Part shown: positions 48,439-57,943 of the stretch, in pieces
How the letters are laid out: each line of letters starts with the position of its first letter
How positions within the stretch are numbered: position 1 is the stretch's first letter
Source of the DNA: Margaritifera margaritifera
Lineage: Eukaryota > Mollusca > Bivalvia > Unionida > Margaritiferidae
Length of the DNA stretch: 64,000 bases
Reading direction: 5' to 3'
Assembly (NCBI GenBank): GCA_029931535.1
Contig: JAQPZY010001685.1
Span: 7,609,001 to 7,673,000, forward strand
The notes under the pieces: model-generated
The model's database searches: none
The model's input: only the letters and a program-made list of their open reading frames with translations
What the model was told of the DNA's origin: nothing
Program-made: the position numbers and the translations under genes

Positions 48439-48879
48439 AATTCTCAATTTAAAGAATAAAAAGGCAAACGACTAATAATTATTCACGACTGCCGAGGATG
48501 AAAGTAACTTGTATATAGTAAGTATCGTTTTGTATCAATTCCTTACTTCTTGTATAGATATGGAAAAAGTATTGATATATCAATTAATCATTTCACTCCT
48601 TTAATTCAACATACATTTTTCCATGGTTAGTAATTTGTTAATGGCTAGTGATTTAAGGCTGCTACCATTTTGATTCATGAACCAATGCATAAATTGTCAC
48701 ATATTTTATTTGTTTAAAAAAGTTGGTGGCATACATAATCTGGTACACACACTCTTTACACCACCATTTATAATTTACTGTAAGAGACCATAAAACCAAA
48801 GCTGTCACAAGTTTTGCGCTGGACAAAACAGCACCCACGAGCAAGCGGTACCTCCCCCTAAAAAAAATACAGGAAACTC

Positions 48880-48950
48880 AGCAAAATGCCCCCTTTGTGC
48901 TTGGTGCCACGGGCAGTCGCCCATATAGCCCACCCCTTACGACGGTCCTG
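48880..48950. mobile_element. hAT-like element end, partial
   Basis: Reads 'gggcagtcgcccatatag' and ends CCCCTTACGACGGTCCTG. The inverse CAGGACCGTCGTAAGGGG is a typical hAT-type terminus. The opposite end was not found. Confidence 0.45.
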
Positions 48951-50550
48951 CATAGAACCAGTCTATATAAGATGCAATGATATGAACACTTGTATGTTTG
49001 ACAAAACAATGGAACGTACTTGGTATAGAAAAATACTGTCAGATTAAAATTCATGATTTAATAGAATTTCTTCAATAATGACTTTGGAAAATTTAACCAG
49101 TCTCGCAGGCCATCAGTATTAACTGGCCCTCCCCAAAACCCACACGCCAAAGGCTGGCAGACCAGCAGCTAAATCAACCCATTCTTAAAAGTCACCCAAA
49201 AGTCTGCTTGTCAAAGATTGTTTTGATTCATGTCACTGATTTCAAGGTGAGGCCAAATAAAAAAGTATGTGTGGTTCTGGTTACCCGACTGACCCTACAA
49301 TTTTTTTGTTAAAAAATTTGGAAATAAAAGAAGAAAAAAAATGTGGGAACAAAATTAACAATGGGATACAACTACGATCAGAGTTAAATTCAGGATGCGA
49401 GTGACGCTTGTATTCTAGTTTATACTGCATTTAAACCAGTCCAAACCCCCCCCAAAATTTGCACCGACCTACCTACCCTCATTTATTTTTCAATGCACAC
49501 CCAAACAACAAATTTTTTCTTCGGCTGGATTATGGCACAATTGTTAATGACATTACTCGCAACATTTCTCTTACGGGTGCGTTTGGAAATAAACGGTACT
49601 TGTCTGTAATGGATCGCCATATGGATTTTTCTCAGAGCATAATCAATGTACTGGAACATCTAACACCCATGAGCAGTGTTTATCATCTATTGTTTACGTA
49701 GTAATTACAGGAGACCAATACATACTGTGTGGAAAATAATTACATGGATAAAAAGATGTGTTCTCAAATCATACAGGTGTGTAAATAAATAAATCATTAC
49801 AAAACCATTCTCATTTACAAGTTAAGCTTTCATCATTGTTGATGCAGTCAAAAAGGCGAGTCCATTAGTATATCTAGGAAAAAAAAAAAAAAAAAATTGG
49901 ACAAGGTTTCCACAAACAAGGCTAATAAATTTGTTGCAAAGAAAAAAAAAACTAATATGATACTGTAAAATAAACAAGAAATTTCCAGTCTGTATGGATT
50001 CAAACTCAGAAAATTATCTAATGTTGTTCAGATACACACACACACATATATATACTATAAGTTTATCTTTTTTGACAGCTTTAATTATTGGCACAACTCT
50101 TAACTGTCAAACTGTTTATTTTATGAAAGAAAAAATAAAATAAGCTCTTTACTTGTAAAACAAATATAACAATTCTAAAAGCAGCCCTATTTTATTGTAA
50201 CTCATTCTTTTTACTTTCATTGCAATCTTGTCATATTTTGGGGCAAGCTCAAATCTCTTTGGGGGAAGTTAAATTTTCCAGTCGGCTTGCCCTGCAGGGC
50301 ATGCTTTCATAAAACTTCTGCAGCCCTGGTATGCATTTTAATTTCCTGTAGATCTTATGTACAAGTATTTTAATAATGTCGGTATACAATCAGTGCAGTA
50401 CTTGTGTTAATGTTGCGATATTTTACAATAAATAAATTGATTCAACTTGGTTTCAAACAACAAACAGTGGCTGACATGACATGACAAAAAAACCCCCACC
50501 TATAAGCTGTTAAAACCTGTCGCACAGTTAATGTAAAATAAACTGCAGTT

Positions 50551-50551
50551 T

Positions 50552-50583
<32 letters not shown>
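50551..50583. repeat. Poly-G tract, about 33 bases
   Basis: One of several long G or C runs near the apoptosis locus. Length in the source genome is uncertain, as such runs are error-prone to sequence. Confidence 0.85.
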
Positions 50584-50585
<2 letters not shown>

Positions 50586-50646
50586 AGAAACAAAATAAAA
50601 TATTTTTCTTTTACATAAATCACTAGATTTAATGGATTTAACTTAC

Positions 50647-51186
50647 CCATCCACCATTGTCCATAATCCAGTGACCAACTTTATTGCCTACATATTTTCC
50701 TACATAAAGTGCAATCTTTTCTTCAAAGTCAGGCTGACTTTGTCTAAAATGTGCAGCCAACCGAGCAGCAAAGGCATAAACAGCAATAACTCTACCCCAG
50801 TTTATCTGACCATCTTCAAAGATTTCATTAGCAACAGTTGCAAATACATCAAAAGCGTTATGTCCCATCTCTCCGATATTTAATTTATTCACCATTCCCT
50901 TGAAAGCAATATCATGTCGGTCTGAAATTTCCTTCACAGTTTTCCTCATGGTTTTGCAGTATCTGTCAGGACATTTCTTATCCGTCTTTTCATAATTAGA
51001 CACGATATCGTTAGCAATGACTTCGGCTTCTCGCCTCACGATTTCAAGTGGTGACGAAGCTTGGTTCGGTGTTTGTGTAGATTCATCCAAACTAGTATTG
51101 AGCCCTTGATAGCCAGGAAGAAGACCCAGTTGTTTATAAATTTCGGCAAATGTATTTTTACCGTTTCTGGCAGTTTTTACTGACAT
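50647..51186 (-). CDS. Mcl1: Mcl-1-like Bcl-2 family protein, exon 1
   Basis: It encodes residues 1-180 of a predicted 218-residue regulator of mitochondrial apoptosis. A BH3-like helix lies at about 76-95: M80-x3-V84-x2-I87-S88-D89, followed by 'AFKGMVNKLNI', the wording typical of Mcl-1. BH1 lies at about 120-139 with N129-W-G-R132. BH2 begins at W173 and reaches 'GGW' 178-180 at the exon end (TGG|GTAAGT). Retention of NWGR, a GGWD-type BH2 and a tail anchor favours an anti-apoptotic, Mcl-1/Bcl-2-like role over Bax/Bak. Residues 1-50 are short and lack the long PEST region of vertebrate Mcl-1. V84 in place of the usual BH3 leucine is unusual. The first ATG (51186) opens the frame and no coding exon is evident upstream. 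Confidence 0.9.
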
Positions 51187-52300
51187 TGTGTCTATCCCAA
51201 TGGTCCCTGGGCACTGGTCTTTTGAATTTCGGTCATTCAGATTGTCACCCTGGTTTTAAAAAAAAGCCTTTCAGCATAAAATTTTCTCCATGGATTCCTG
51301 CCTATCAGCCAAAACCAAAAGATGGCGACCAGTCGGCTACCTAAAATTTATTCCCGTGATCATGTGATCTTCCCGAACGCTATGTTTAGAAGCCGGATAA
51401 TGCACAAAAATAGAAACCGTAATTCGGCCACTCCTAAGACTGTCTCAAAATATGACGCAACTTCCCTGAAATATTGAAAAGTGGTTTGTTGGGCTCAGTA
51501 TTGAAATGTATGCAGATTTTGATGATGATAGTTAAAGAAATACATGATAACGTAACGAAAGATACGTATAAAAATGAAAAAAAAAATTTAAAAATATGTT
51601 ATTGTCACATACCATATTGTGGCCATTTGACTACACTATCTAGTTAAGAATCGTGAAGTTACAATGTTGATGTATTTTTTTAAAAAGAGCATAATGGCAG
51701 AGGATAAAGTAACTCTTAAAAAAAATAGGAGAACAAATAAAACATTTGTTTTCCTTTTGTACGCTCCTCTTACTTATTGTGCGTGATTATTTGAACTGAT
51801 TATTTACTTTTACTTCGACAGTTTAAAATTTTAATGATTTTTACGAAAACAGTTATATACATTAATTTTGTTACGAACGAAGAGGCTAGTTTGGGCTATT
51901 ACACATTTGATATGTACATATCAGACACAAACCCAACTGAGATATTAGAATTTGAATATCTCGGAAACAATCTCAGTGCATCTTGTGAAAGTTAATCACT
52001 ACCTGGCATTTATCAGAGTTGAACAAAATTCAGACTATCTCTCTGATAATATGTGTTTTATCACGAAATATTTAAAGGCTGAGATGTTACGGCAATGTTG
52101 GCTGATGAAAATTCCATCAATTACTCGGCATTTCTATTTCCTAGTATAATAAAGAACATGTTTGTTTGTATTTTTATTTCTCTTTCTTCTCTGGTCCTTT
52201 CTTTTAAAATGGTTAAATTTTAATGTCTGACACACGTGCTTCAAATAAACTTTTTTGATACGACCCCAGCTGTTTTCCACGAACAGGAACACCTTTCGTT
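51187..52300. promoter_or_regulatory. Bidirectional intergenic region, Mcl-1-like / BH3 candidate
   Basis: It separates the Mcl-1-like ATG from the first candidate exon of the plus-strand BH3 locus. A YY1-like 'AAGATGGCGACC' lies at 51319-51330. No TATA box is obvious near the starts. The order implies head-to-head transcription from a shared region of about 1.1 kb (inference). Confidence 0.4.
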
Positions 52301-52309
52301 CTTAATTTA

Positions 52310-52535
52310 GAATGGCGTTATGACATCACAGTCATACTGGCTGTGGATTGGAGAAAAACTGTATCTCTTTTTTGCAAACTATTTTTAGCTCAGGTAAGTA
52401 ACTCGAGGTAAAAATACATGTTTTCCGCCATTTTCATTTGCACCTGTATTTTCCTTTTGTTATAATACCCGATAAAGCACAAATACTAGATGGTAATTTA
52501 GACGAAACTGCGAGAGTGTCGTCCAACAGCTGAAG
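52310..52535 (+). other. Candidate 5' non-coding exon(s) of the BH3 locus
   Basis: Two good donor sites: 'AGCTCAG|GTAAGT' at 52392/52393 and 'CTGAAG|GTAAGC' at 52535/52536. 'ATGACATCA' (CRE/AP-1-like) at about 52320 and 'TTTTCCGCCATTTT' at about 52421 are promoter-type motifs. Either donor could splice to the acceptor at 53719. Confidence 0.4.
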
Positions 52536-52802
52536 GTAAGCCACTTTTTCACGTTATCTATTGAGACCTTCATTGTTTTGATACCTGTTTGTGAAAGAGG
52601 GCTGACGATATATTGTTGGAAACTTCAACTTGTTGGTGATGACCCCATACTTCATCTTGTAATAGTTTTAGAGTTCATTTATTACTTATTTTGTTGCTCA
52701 TTAGATAGGTCGTGATTTATGAGCCGTTTACAATGGGCGACCGTGTTACCTATAATCTGTCAAAAGAATGCTAATACGGGAACTTTCGTTTACGATGGGA
52801 CC

Positions 52803-52807
<5 letters not shown>

Positions 52808-52834
<27 letters not shown>

Positions 52835-52919
52835 TCCTTACTGCATAATTTAGGTTACATCTCAGCATTTGAAAACAGCAAGTAAGAATAACACGTGAGC
52901 GGGGGGGGGGGGGGGGGGG
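52808..52919. repeat. Poly-C and poly-G tracts, potential G-quadruplex pair
   Basis: A C run at about 52804-52833 and a G run at 52901-52919, complementary and 70 bp apart, in the proposed first intron of the BH3 locus. Confidence 0.8.
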
Positions 52920-52964
52920 CTGTAAATAACCGGAACGTTTCCTAGTGTAAGTTTTCTTTACAGT

Positions 52965-53060
52965 TTGATGGTTAAAATTATGCCTTGGAAACGCTTAAAA
53001 TGCGGGGGCTTCGCTCTCTGGACCCCCACCTGGAGTTCTGTCCCACAGACCCATCGCCTA
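52965..53060 (+). repeat. GGGGGCTTCGCCCCC dispersed repeat, inverted copy
   Basis: 'aaaattatgccttggaaacg', 'cttaaaatgcgggggcttcg' and 'ctggacccccacc' match the inverse of 36993-37100. Confidence 0.65.
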
Positions 53061-53063
53061 CTT

Positions 53064-53066
<3 letters not shown>

Positions 53067-53148
<82 letters not shown>
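53067..53148. repeat. (GA)n microsatellite
   Basis: About 41 GA units. Long repetitive open frames on both strands are artefacts of it. Confidence 0.95.
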
Positions 53149-53683
53149 ACTAATGTATCTAGTGTGTGGTCGAAGCCACGAAGGGTGACGAATCCTTCTA
53201 GCCCTAAAATCATTGTAAAACAATTGTCTTTCACTTTGTCACGTTGATTATTTTTTAATAGAGCGTCAAATTTGAATAACATTACACACTTGTAAATATA
53301 AGATAAATCTGCAAACACCTCTCGCAAATCATCAAGGATCAAACATGTCATCTATGCTAGCGAAGGTTCAGATATATTAACCTCATAGGCTAACGCAGTC
53401 AATAAGCTAAAACATCAGAACCTTGGCTAGCGAAAATGCAAACATGTCTTTTGATTGTTGTAAGCTTCATTCTTTCTTCCTTTCTGGTTTGCATAAGCGT
53501 CCGCATGATATCTGAGCAACAATATATAGAGAGTAAGTTTTTAGGGAAATATTTAATACTATATCCTGAAGTTCTCCTTTGCAGTTCATTTCTTTTCTTT
53601 CTCTATTTGTTCTTGTTTCGATTTCTTGTTTTGCTGTCGAAAGAATGAAGATAAAAACGTCGATGACGATGATGATAACAACG

Positions 53684-53684
53684 A

Positions 53685-53715
<31 letters not shown>

Positions 53716-53719
53716 GCAG
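53684..53719 (+). other. (ATT)n tract forming a splice acceptor
   Basis: Ten ATT units lead straight into 'TTATTGCAG|GGAGTG', so a microsatellite serves as the would-be pyrimidine-rich tract. The frame is also open through it, giving a run of isoleucines if unspliced. Confidence 0.5.
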
Positions 53720-53727
53720 GGAGTGAT

Positions 53728-54114
53728 ATGGACTTGAACTCCGAAATGAATGATGTGAAAAAGGATGTGTTTTCTGATATAGTGTGTCGTCAGTTCGCCG
53801 AAGTTCATCAGATTCGTAGAAATTCTGCCCCACCTTCCATGTTCTTGAACAGTGGCGAAGAAAGGAGAAACACAAATGAATCTCAAGAAAATAACCGCCA
53901 GACCTTAGTTTTATGTGGGAAGATCTTACGAACAATGGGTGATGAGCAAACTTCTAAGGCATTTGGCAAGCATTTGAGAAAAATGGGGGATGCAATGTAT
54001 AGTAAATATACAGTGGGTCAGATTTTAGCACAAGTGGAACATGAGCGCCGAGATATGAACCAAAATATGGATATTCCGACAACACTTGTGGATAGAAGAC
54101 CGAGCTCCAGGTAG
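53728..54114 (+). CDS. Candidate BH3-only protein (BAD/BIM-like)
   Basis: A frame of 128 residues from ATG 53728 (G at -3 and +4), eight bases inside an exon that starts at 53720. The BH3 motif is textbook: F79-x3-L83-x2-M86-G87-D88-x-M90. A second BH3-like word, 'ILRTMGDE', precedes it at 66-73 but lacks the fourth hydrophobic position. 'RRNSAPP' at 30-36 matches the RxxSxP mode-1 14-3-3/basophilic kinase site and echoes the SAPP of vertebrate BAD. There is no BH1 or BH2 and no obvious membrane anchor. The stop at 54112 overlaps a weak donor ('CCAG|GTAGAA'), so a further exon is possible. An upstream ATG at 53626 would add 34 Asp/Ile-rich residues from the microsatellite. Function as an antagonist of the neighbouring Mcl-1-like protein is inferred. 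Confidence 0.65.
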   Translation: MDLNSEMNDVKKDVFSDIVCRQFAEVHQIRRNSAPPSMFLNSGEERRNTNESQENNRQTLVLCGKILRTMGDEQTSKAFGKHLRKMGDAMYSKYTVGQILAQVEHERRDMNQNMDIPTTLVDRRPSSR

Positions 54115-54959
54115 AATTTAATAGAGTCTTTCTGTAATGAAAGATTTAGATTATAGAGAGACAAATGTCGCGTTATACATGTTACTGAAGCTTGTTGACA
54201 TAGCGGCAGCCATTTTCAGAAGTTGCCGGACAAAACTGAGAAGCTGTTCCTCTGAAAGATCAATGATTTTTCACCGAAGTTAAGCAATTTATATTTTATA
54301 GCAACATTTTCCTGCAGTATAGAAATACTGAGTGACATCATGGCCATTTGTTACAAGTTACAACTTGCAAATAGAACTCTGCAATTAATGACTCGCCAAA
54401 GTTGAGAGATGATTGTTCATTTTTAAGATTTTTACTTTTTTATAAAGGGTTTTAGAGACAGAGGCCAAAAGGAATTGGTCCAGAGTTTGAATTGAGACTT
54501 CTTGCAACTCTAACATATCATTTGTCTGATCAGACTCCGCATCAGCTCATATGTTGCATAAGATATTTGATGCATGTTCATAGACTGCGCTTCGTATGCC
54601 ATGCAGTCTTCATATCTATAATTGTTTATTTCCATGTTTATATTTCGCTTGTTTGCACGTAGTAGACACATTTAATTAAATTTCATTTTATTTTGTAAAT
54701 GTGTTTTATTCTGTTTGTTGATTTAATTTTTTCCTGCATATAAACAAAACATAAATAATCAACGTAGATGCAAAGATACGCAAAGAGATGCATCAGAATT
54801 GGGTACATTTGTAGGTTTGGTAATGTTTAAAATCTAACTGCAAAAACTGTTCTAAAGGTCATATATTTTCAACAATTGGCATATATTCAAACATCTTTGT
54901 GAGCCATGACAGAGAAGTAATAAGGACTTTTTTGATAATAGAAATATACCAAGTCTTAC

Positions 54960-54963
<4 letters not shown>
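54115..54963. other. Non-coding, possible 3' region of the BH3 locus
   Basis: No further exon recognised with confidence. AT-rich. Confidence 0.4.

Positions 54964-55038
<75 letters not shown>
54964..55038. repeat. (CT)n microsatellite
   Basis: About 37 CT units. Confidence 0.95.
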
Positions 55039-55040
<2 letters not shown>

Positions 55041-56012
55041 AGACTACATTTATTGTGTATTGTATGTATTGTAAGACAGTTGAGCTCAGGGGTCCTCAGC
55101 AGTGACAGTGTCCGATGAGATATAAATCTTCTGAAAAATACAAGTTTGTATACGGCGTGTGTTTAAAGCGGTATGTGAAAATTCGAGGGGAACAAATGTG
55201 CGTAATGAAAATACTGGTATATTGAGATGTGCAGGTGTAACCTAGATAAAGCTTGTATACAAGACGTGATATATCTAATCAAAATATTATCGAGATTCCT
55301 TACCTACTGAACATCGCATTCAATCAATTATCTACGCAGGTTCAAAGGTGTGCAAGTAGTTATTTGGGCTATTTATCGTTCCGTTACCAGGCTGTTAATT
55401 TCACGTGGAGAAATTTGTCTTTTTAATAAGCTATTACAAAGTTATATGCGTTACAGCTATGAAAAGTTATGAATGAGAGAATGTCAAAATTGTTTCGTCA
55501 TTTACGCTCGTCTCGGATCATCGGTGTCTTCAGCACTTTGCTACTTTATTGATACATTGTCAAGCCAAAATGAAGATGTAATCAAGTGCTAATATCAGTA
55601 TCCTCGAACCTCCATATTTCGTGAATTTGAACGCGTTCGTTATAATATTGTGAGGAGGATCTATTCAAATAACCATAGAAAGTGTTCAACTATATCTACT
55701 TCATTTAATCATCGTTAAAATGTGAGGCATTCATGTACATTAGTTCAGAATTACCGTTTTTCCGAGCGTGTGTAAGTTTACTTATTTCCGGAAGAGCATC
55801 CATGGTTCGTGCCACTGACTAAAAGGTCACGTGGCATATGACCGGAATGTGCCAGTTATACGAAGGTATGGATATTATTTGTTTATAGCGTCTCCGTGTT
55901 TTTGAAAAAAAAAAAAAAATAATTAAAAATGATTTTTTCCCCCGTTAATTCTATATGCAGTGTTTGTGCATTTATATTACTGCTTGCTTGTCTTTACCAT
56001 ATAAATACATGA

Positions 56013-56015
<3 letters not shown>
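55039..56015. other. Non-coding, nothing recognised
   Basis: No gene, RNA or repeat recognised except an A tract at 55905-55918. Confidence 0.4.

Positions 56016-56081
<66 letters not shown>
56016..56081. repeat. (GA)n microsatellite
   Basis: About 33 GA units. Confidence 0.95.
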
Positions 56082-56084
<3 letters not shown>

Positions 56085-56386
56085 TTAAAAATAGACTGGT
56101 GAATGGATACACATTATTATAATAGATTCAATGTCTTTTGATGTAGAATATATGTTTATTATGAAACAATGCTGAAACGAACAGGTCCACAGTGAATACA
56201 CATTTCCAGTGTACATTTTCTTACGTTGTATAAGAACCCCACATGATTAAAACCAAATATTTACATTGACTTTGCCGTTGTATAAATTCCCAAAGTAGGT
56301 TTTCCTGTTCAAGAAATGTAAACAATGCCAACATGTGATCAGCGGACCGTCATTATCTCGAAACAAGCGCGTTAGGTCGCGAGAAA

Positions 56387-56550
56387 CATGGCGCACGATT
56401 CAAGGATGATAAGGAAGTTAGGTGGGTGGACGATATGTAGTTACACACGCAGAAATAACGCTAGCTTACATACAAAAGAAGAATTTGAAGTGACTCCGTG
56501 GATTTTCAACAACTTACGTACGATTTACGCCATTGTAATCCACTTTTAAA
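56387..56550 (+). other. Weak ORF or first exon beginning ATGGCG
   Basis: 'gagaaacATGGCG' is a strong Kozak-like context in a locally CpG-richer stretch. It opens a 53-residue frame (MAHDSRMIRKLGGWTICS...) and has a possible donor 'GTTAG|GTGGGT'. No similarity is recognised. It may be the first exon of a gene whose rest is not visible, or chance. Confidence 0.25.
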
Positions 56551-56559
56551 GCTCTCGAT

Positions 56560-56885
56560 GTCAAGACCATTCGGACCACCTCGGCTATTTCTGCAATACA
56601 AATAAATGCCAAGAATGTATGCCGATAGCTCCATTTGAACCACCTCGGCTATTTACGAAAACAAGGATTGACCGAGAAGTTGTGAATGCATCGAACTATT
56701 TTTTCATTCGTAGCTTCTCGGTCAGTCCAACCCAAACGTAACTTCGAGCTCAATCCTACGGATCACACCTCTGCTATTTACGATACAAGGATTGACCAAG
56801 AAGTTACGAATGATCGAATTATTTGTTTCATTCGTATCTTCTCACTTAATCCTACAGTCGGTCCAATCATAGAAAAAGCCGAAGT
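56560..56885. repeat. Tandem hairpin repeat, about 117 bp x 2-3
   Basis: Each unit has 'ccacctcggctatttacga' and then a hairpin. Arms of the first (56665-56735): 'GGATTGACCGAGAAGTTGTG' / 'TAGCTTCTCGGTCAGTCC'. The second (about 56789-56855) has 'GGATTGACCAAGAAGTTACG' / 'GTATCTTCTCACTTAATCC'. Several changes in one arm are not matched in the other, so the stems are decaying. Confidence 0.75.
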
Positions 56886-56914
56886 GGTCTGAAAAAATTA
56901 GGGTTTCTTTTTCT

Positions 56915-57185
56915 GCGGAGAAATTTCCTGCGAACAAATATATGATGTTTTTTCCCCCAGCAAATTACTGCGCCGACACACATTCGCGGCATATTTTTGT
57001 CTCGCAGAAACAGTTGTGGTCCAAATAGATTGTGTGCGTGTGTGACTGTGTGTGGTTTAGCGAAGATATTTTCGGCGAACGATAATGAATGATTTTTTTT
57101 TTTTTTTTTTTTTTTTTTAGGTACTGCGCCGACAGTACATCCGAGGTATGATCTATATGATTGACCTCGAAGTTGCGAATATGTT
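56915..57185 (+). repeat. Diverged direct repeat near the tandem hairpins
   Basis: 'tactgcgccgaca' followed by a 'cattcg-gg' or 'catccgagg' word occurs at about 56965 and 57121, each preceded by 'gcgaac' and a T tract (the second is 27 T's at 57092-57118). 'gacctcgaagttgcgaat' near 57163 echoes the hairpin arms upstream. Confidence 0.5.
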
Positions 57186-57845
57186 GAGACAAGAACTGAT
57201 TGATAGAAACTCAATTAGTGACCTTCCAATTGTTTTAGCCAATCGGCGATCTCGAAATTGCTTTTGAGTTGCTCTCTAGAAATGGAGAATTGACTAAACT
57301 GGTGCACACTGTACAGACGTGGGTGAGGTTCTTGTATATTAAAAAAAGGTTCAAGAACAGCATTACCAGTATCATTATGCATTTAACAGATAGACTTCTA
57401 TCTGTTGGCCTGGCTCGGAAATTTAGGAATAAAGTATCATAAGATACTTTGCATTGTCAAAACAGCTGTATGCAAACTAAAAGACGATTGACTTTATTAA
57501 GTACAGAATGACAGAATTTACCATTGCAGGATTAAGTAAATGTGCCAAATGTGAAGCGTCTTCAGTGTAAAGGAAGTTAAAATGTACGTAAATTTTCAAG
57601 ATTTTCTTTCAGTTTGTTTAACTGGATTTACATTGTTAGTTATGAACGGAAATTGGGAGTCATTATTAAGTACTTAAAATATTAGTAATTCCCTGAGTAC
57701 ATAACCACCTCAAGTTATCTTCCTTTTAATTTACCAATTTCTGTCAAACCAGAAGCTCTTAGTGTCCTTGCCTTTTTCATTTATGTCCAATTTGTCAATT
57801 TTTCTTATGCTCTTTCGTGCTTGGTGACCTCTCCCCATTTATATA
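57186..57845. other. Non-coding, nothing recognised
   Basis: AT-rich, with no supported feature. Confidence 0.4.
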
Positions 57846-57846
57846 A

Positions 57847-57941
<95 letters not shown>
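57846..57941. repeat. (AT)n microsatellite
   Basis: About 47 AT units. Confidence 0.95.

Positions 57942-57943
<2 letters not shown>

Larger units (their letters stand above)
45390..50646 (-). other. Mcl-1-like intron, 5.26 kb
   Basis: Begins GTAAGT (50646-50641) and ends ACAG (45390). It lies directly after the BH2 'GGW' codon, a position where vertebrate Bcl-2 genes are also split (established knowledge). The content is non-coding: G tracts at 45651-45661, 48341-48352 and 50551-50583, a large foldback at 47787-48438, and a hAT-like end at 48880-48950. Confidence 0.88.
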
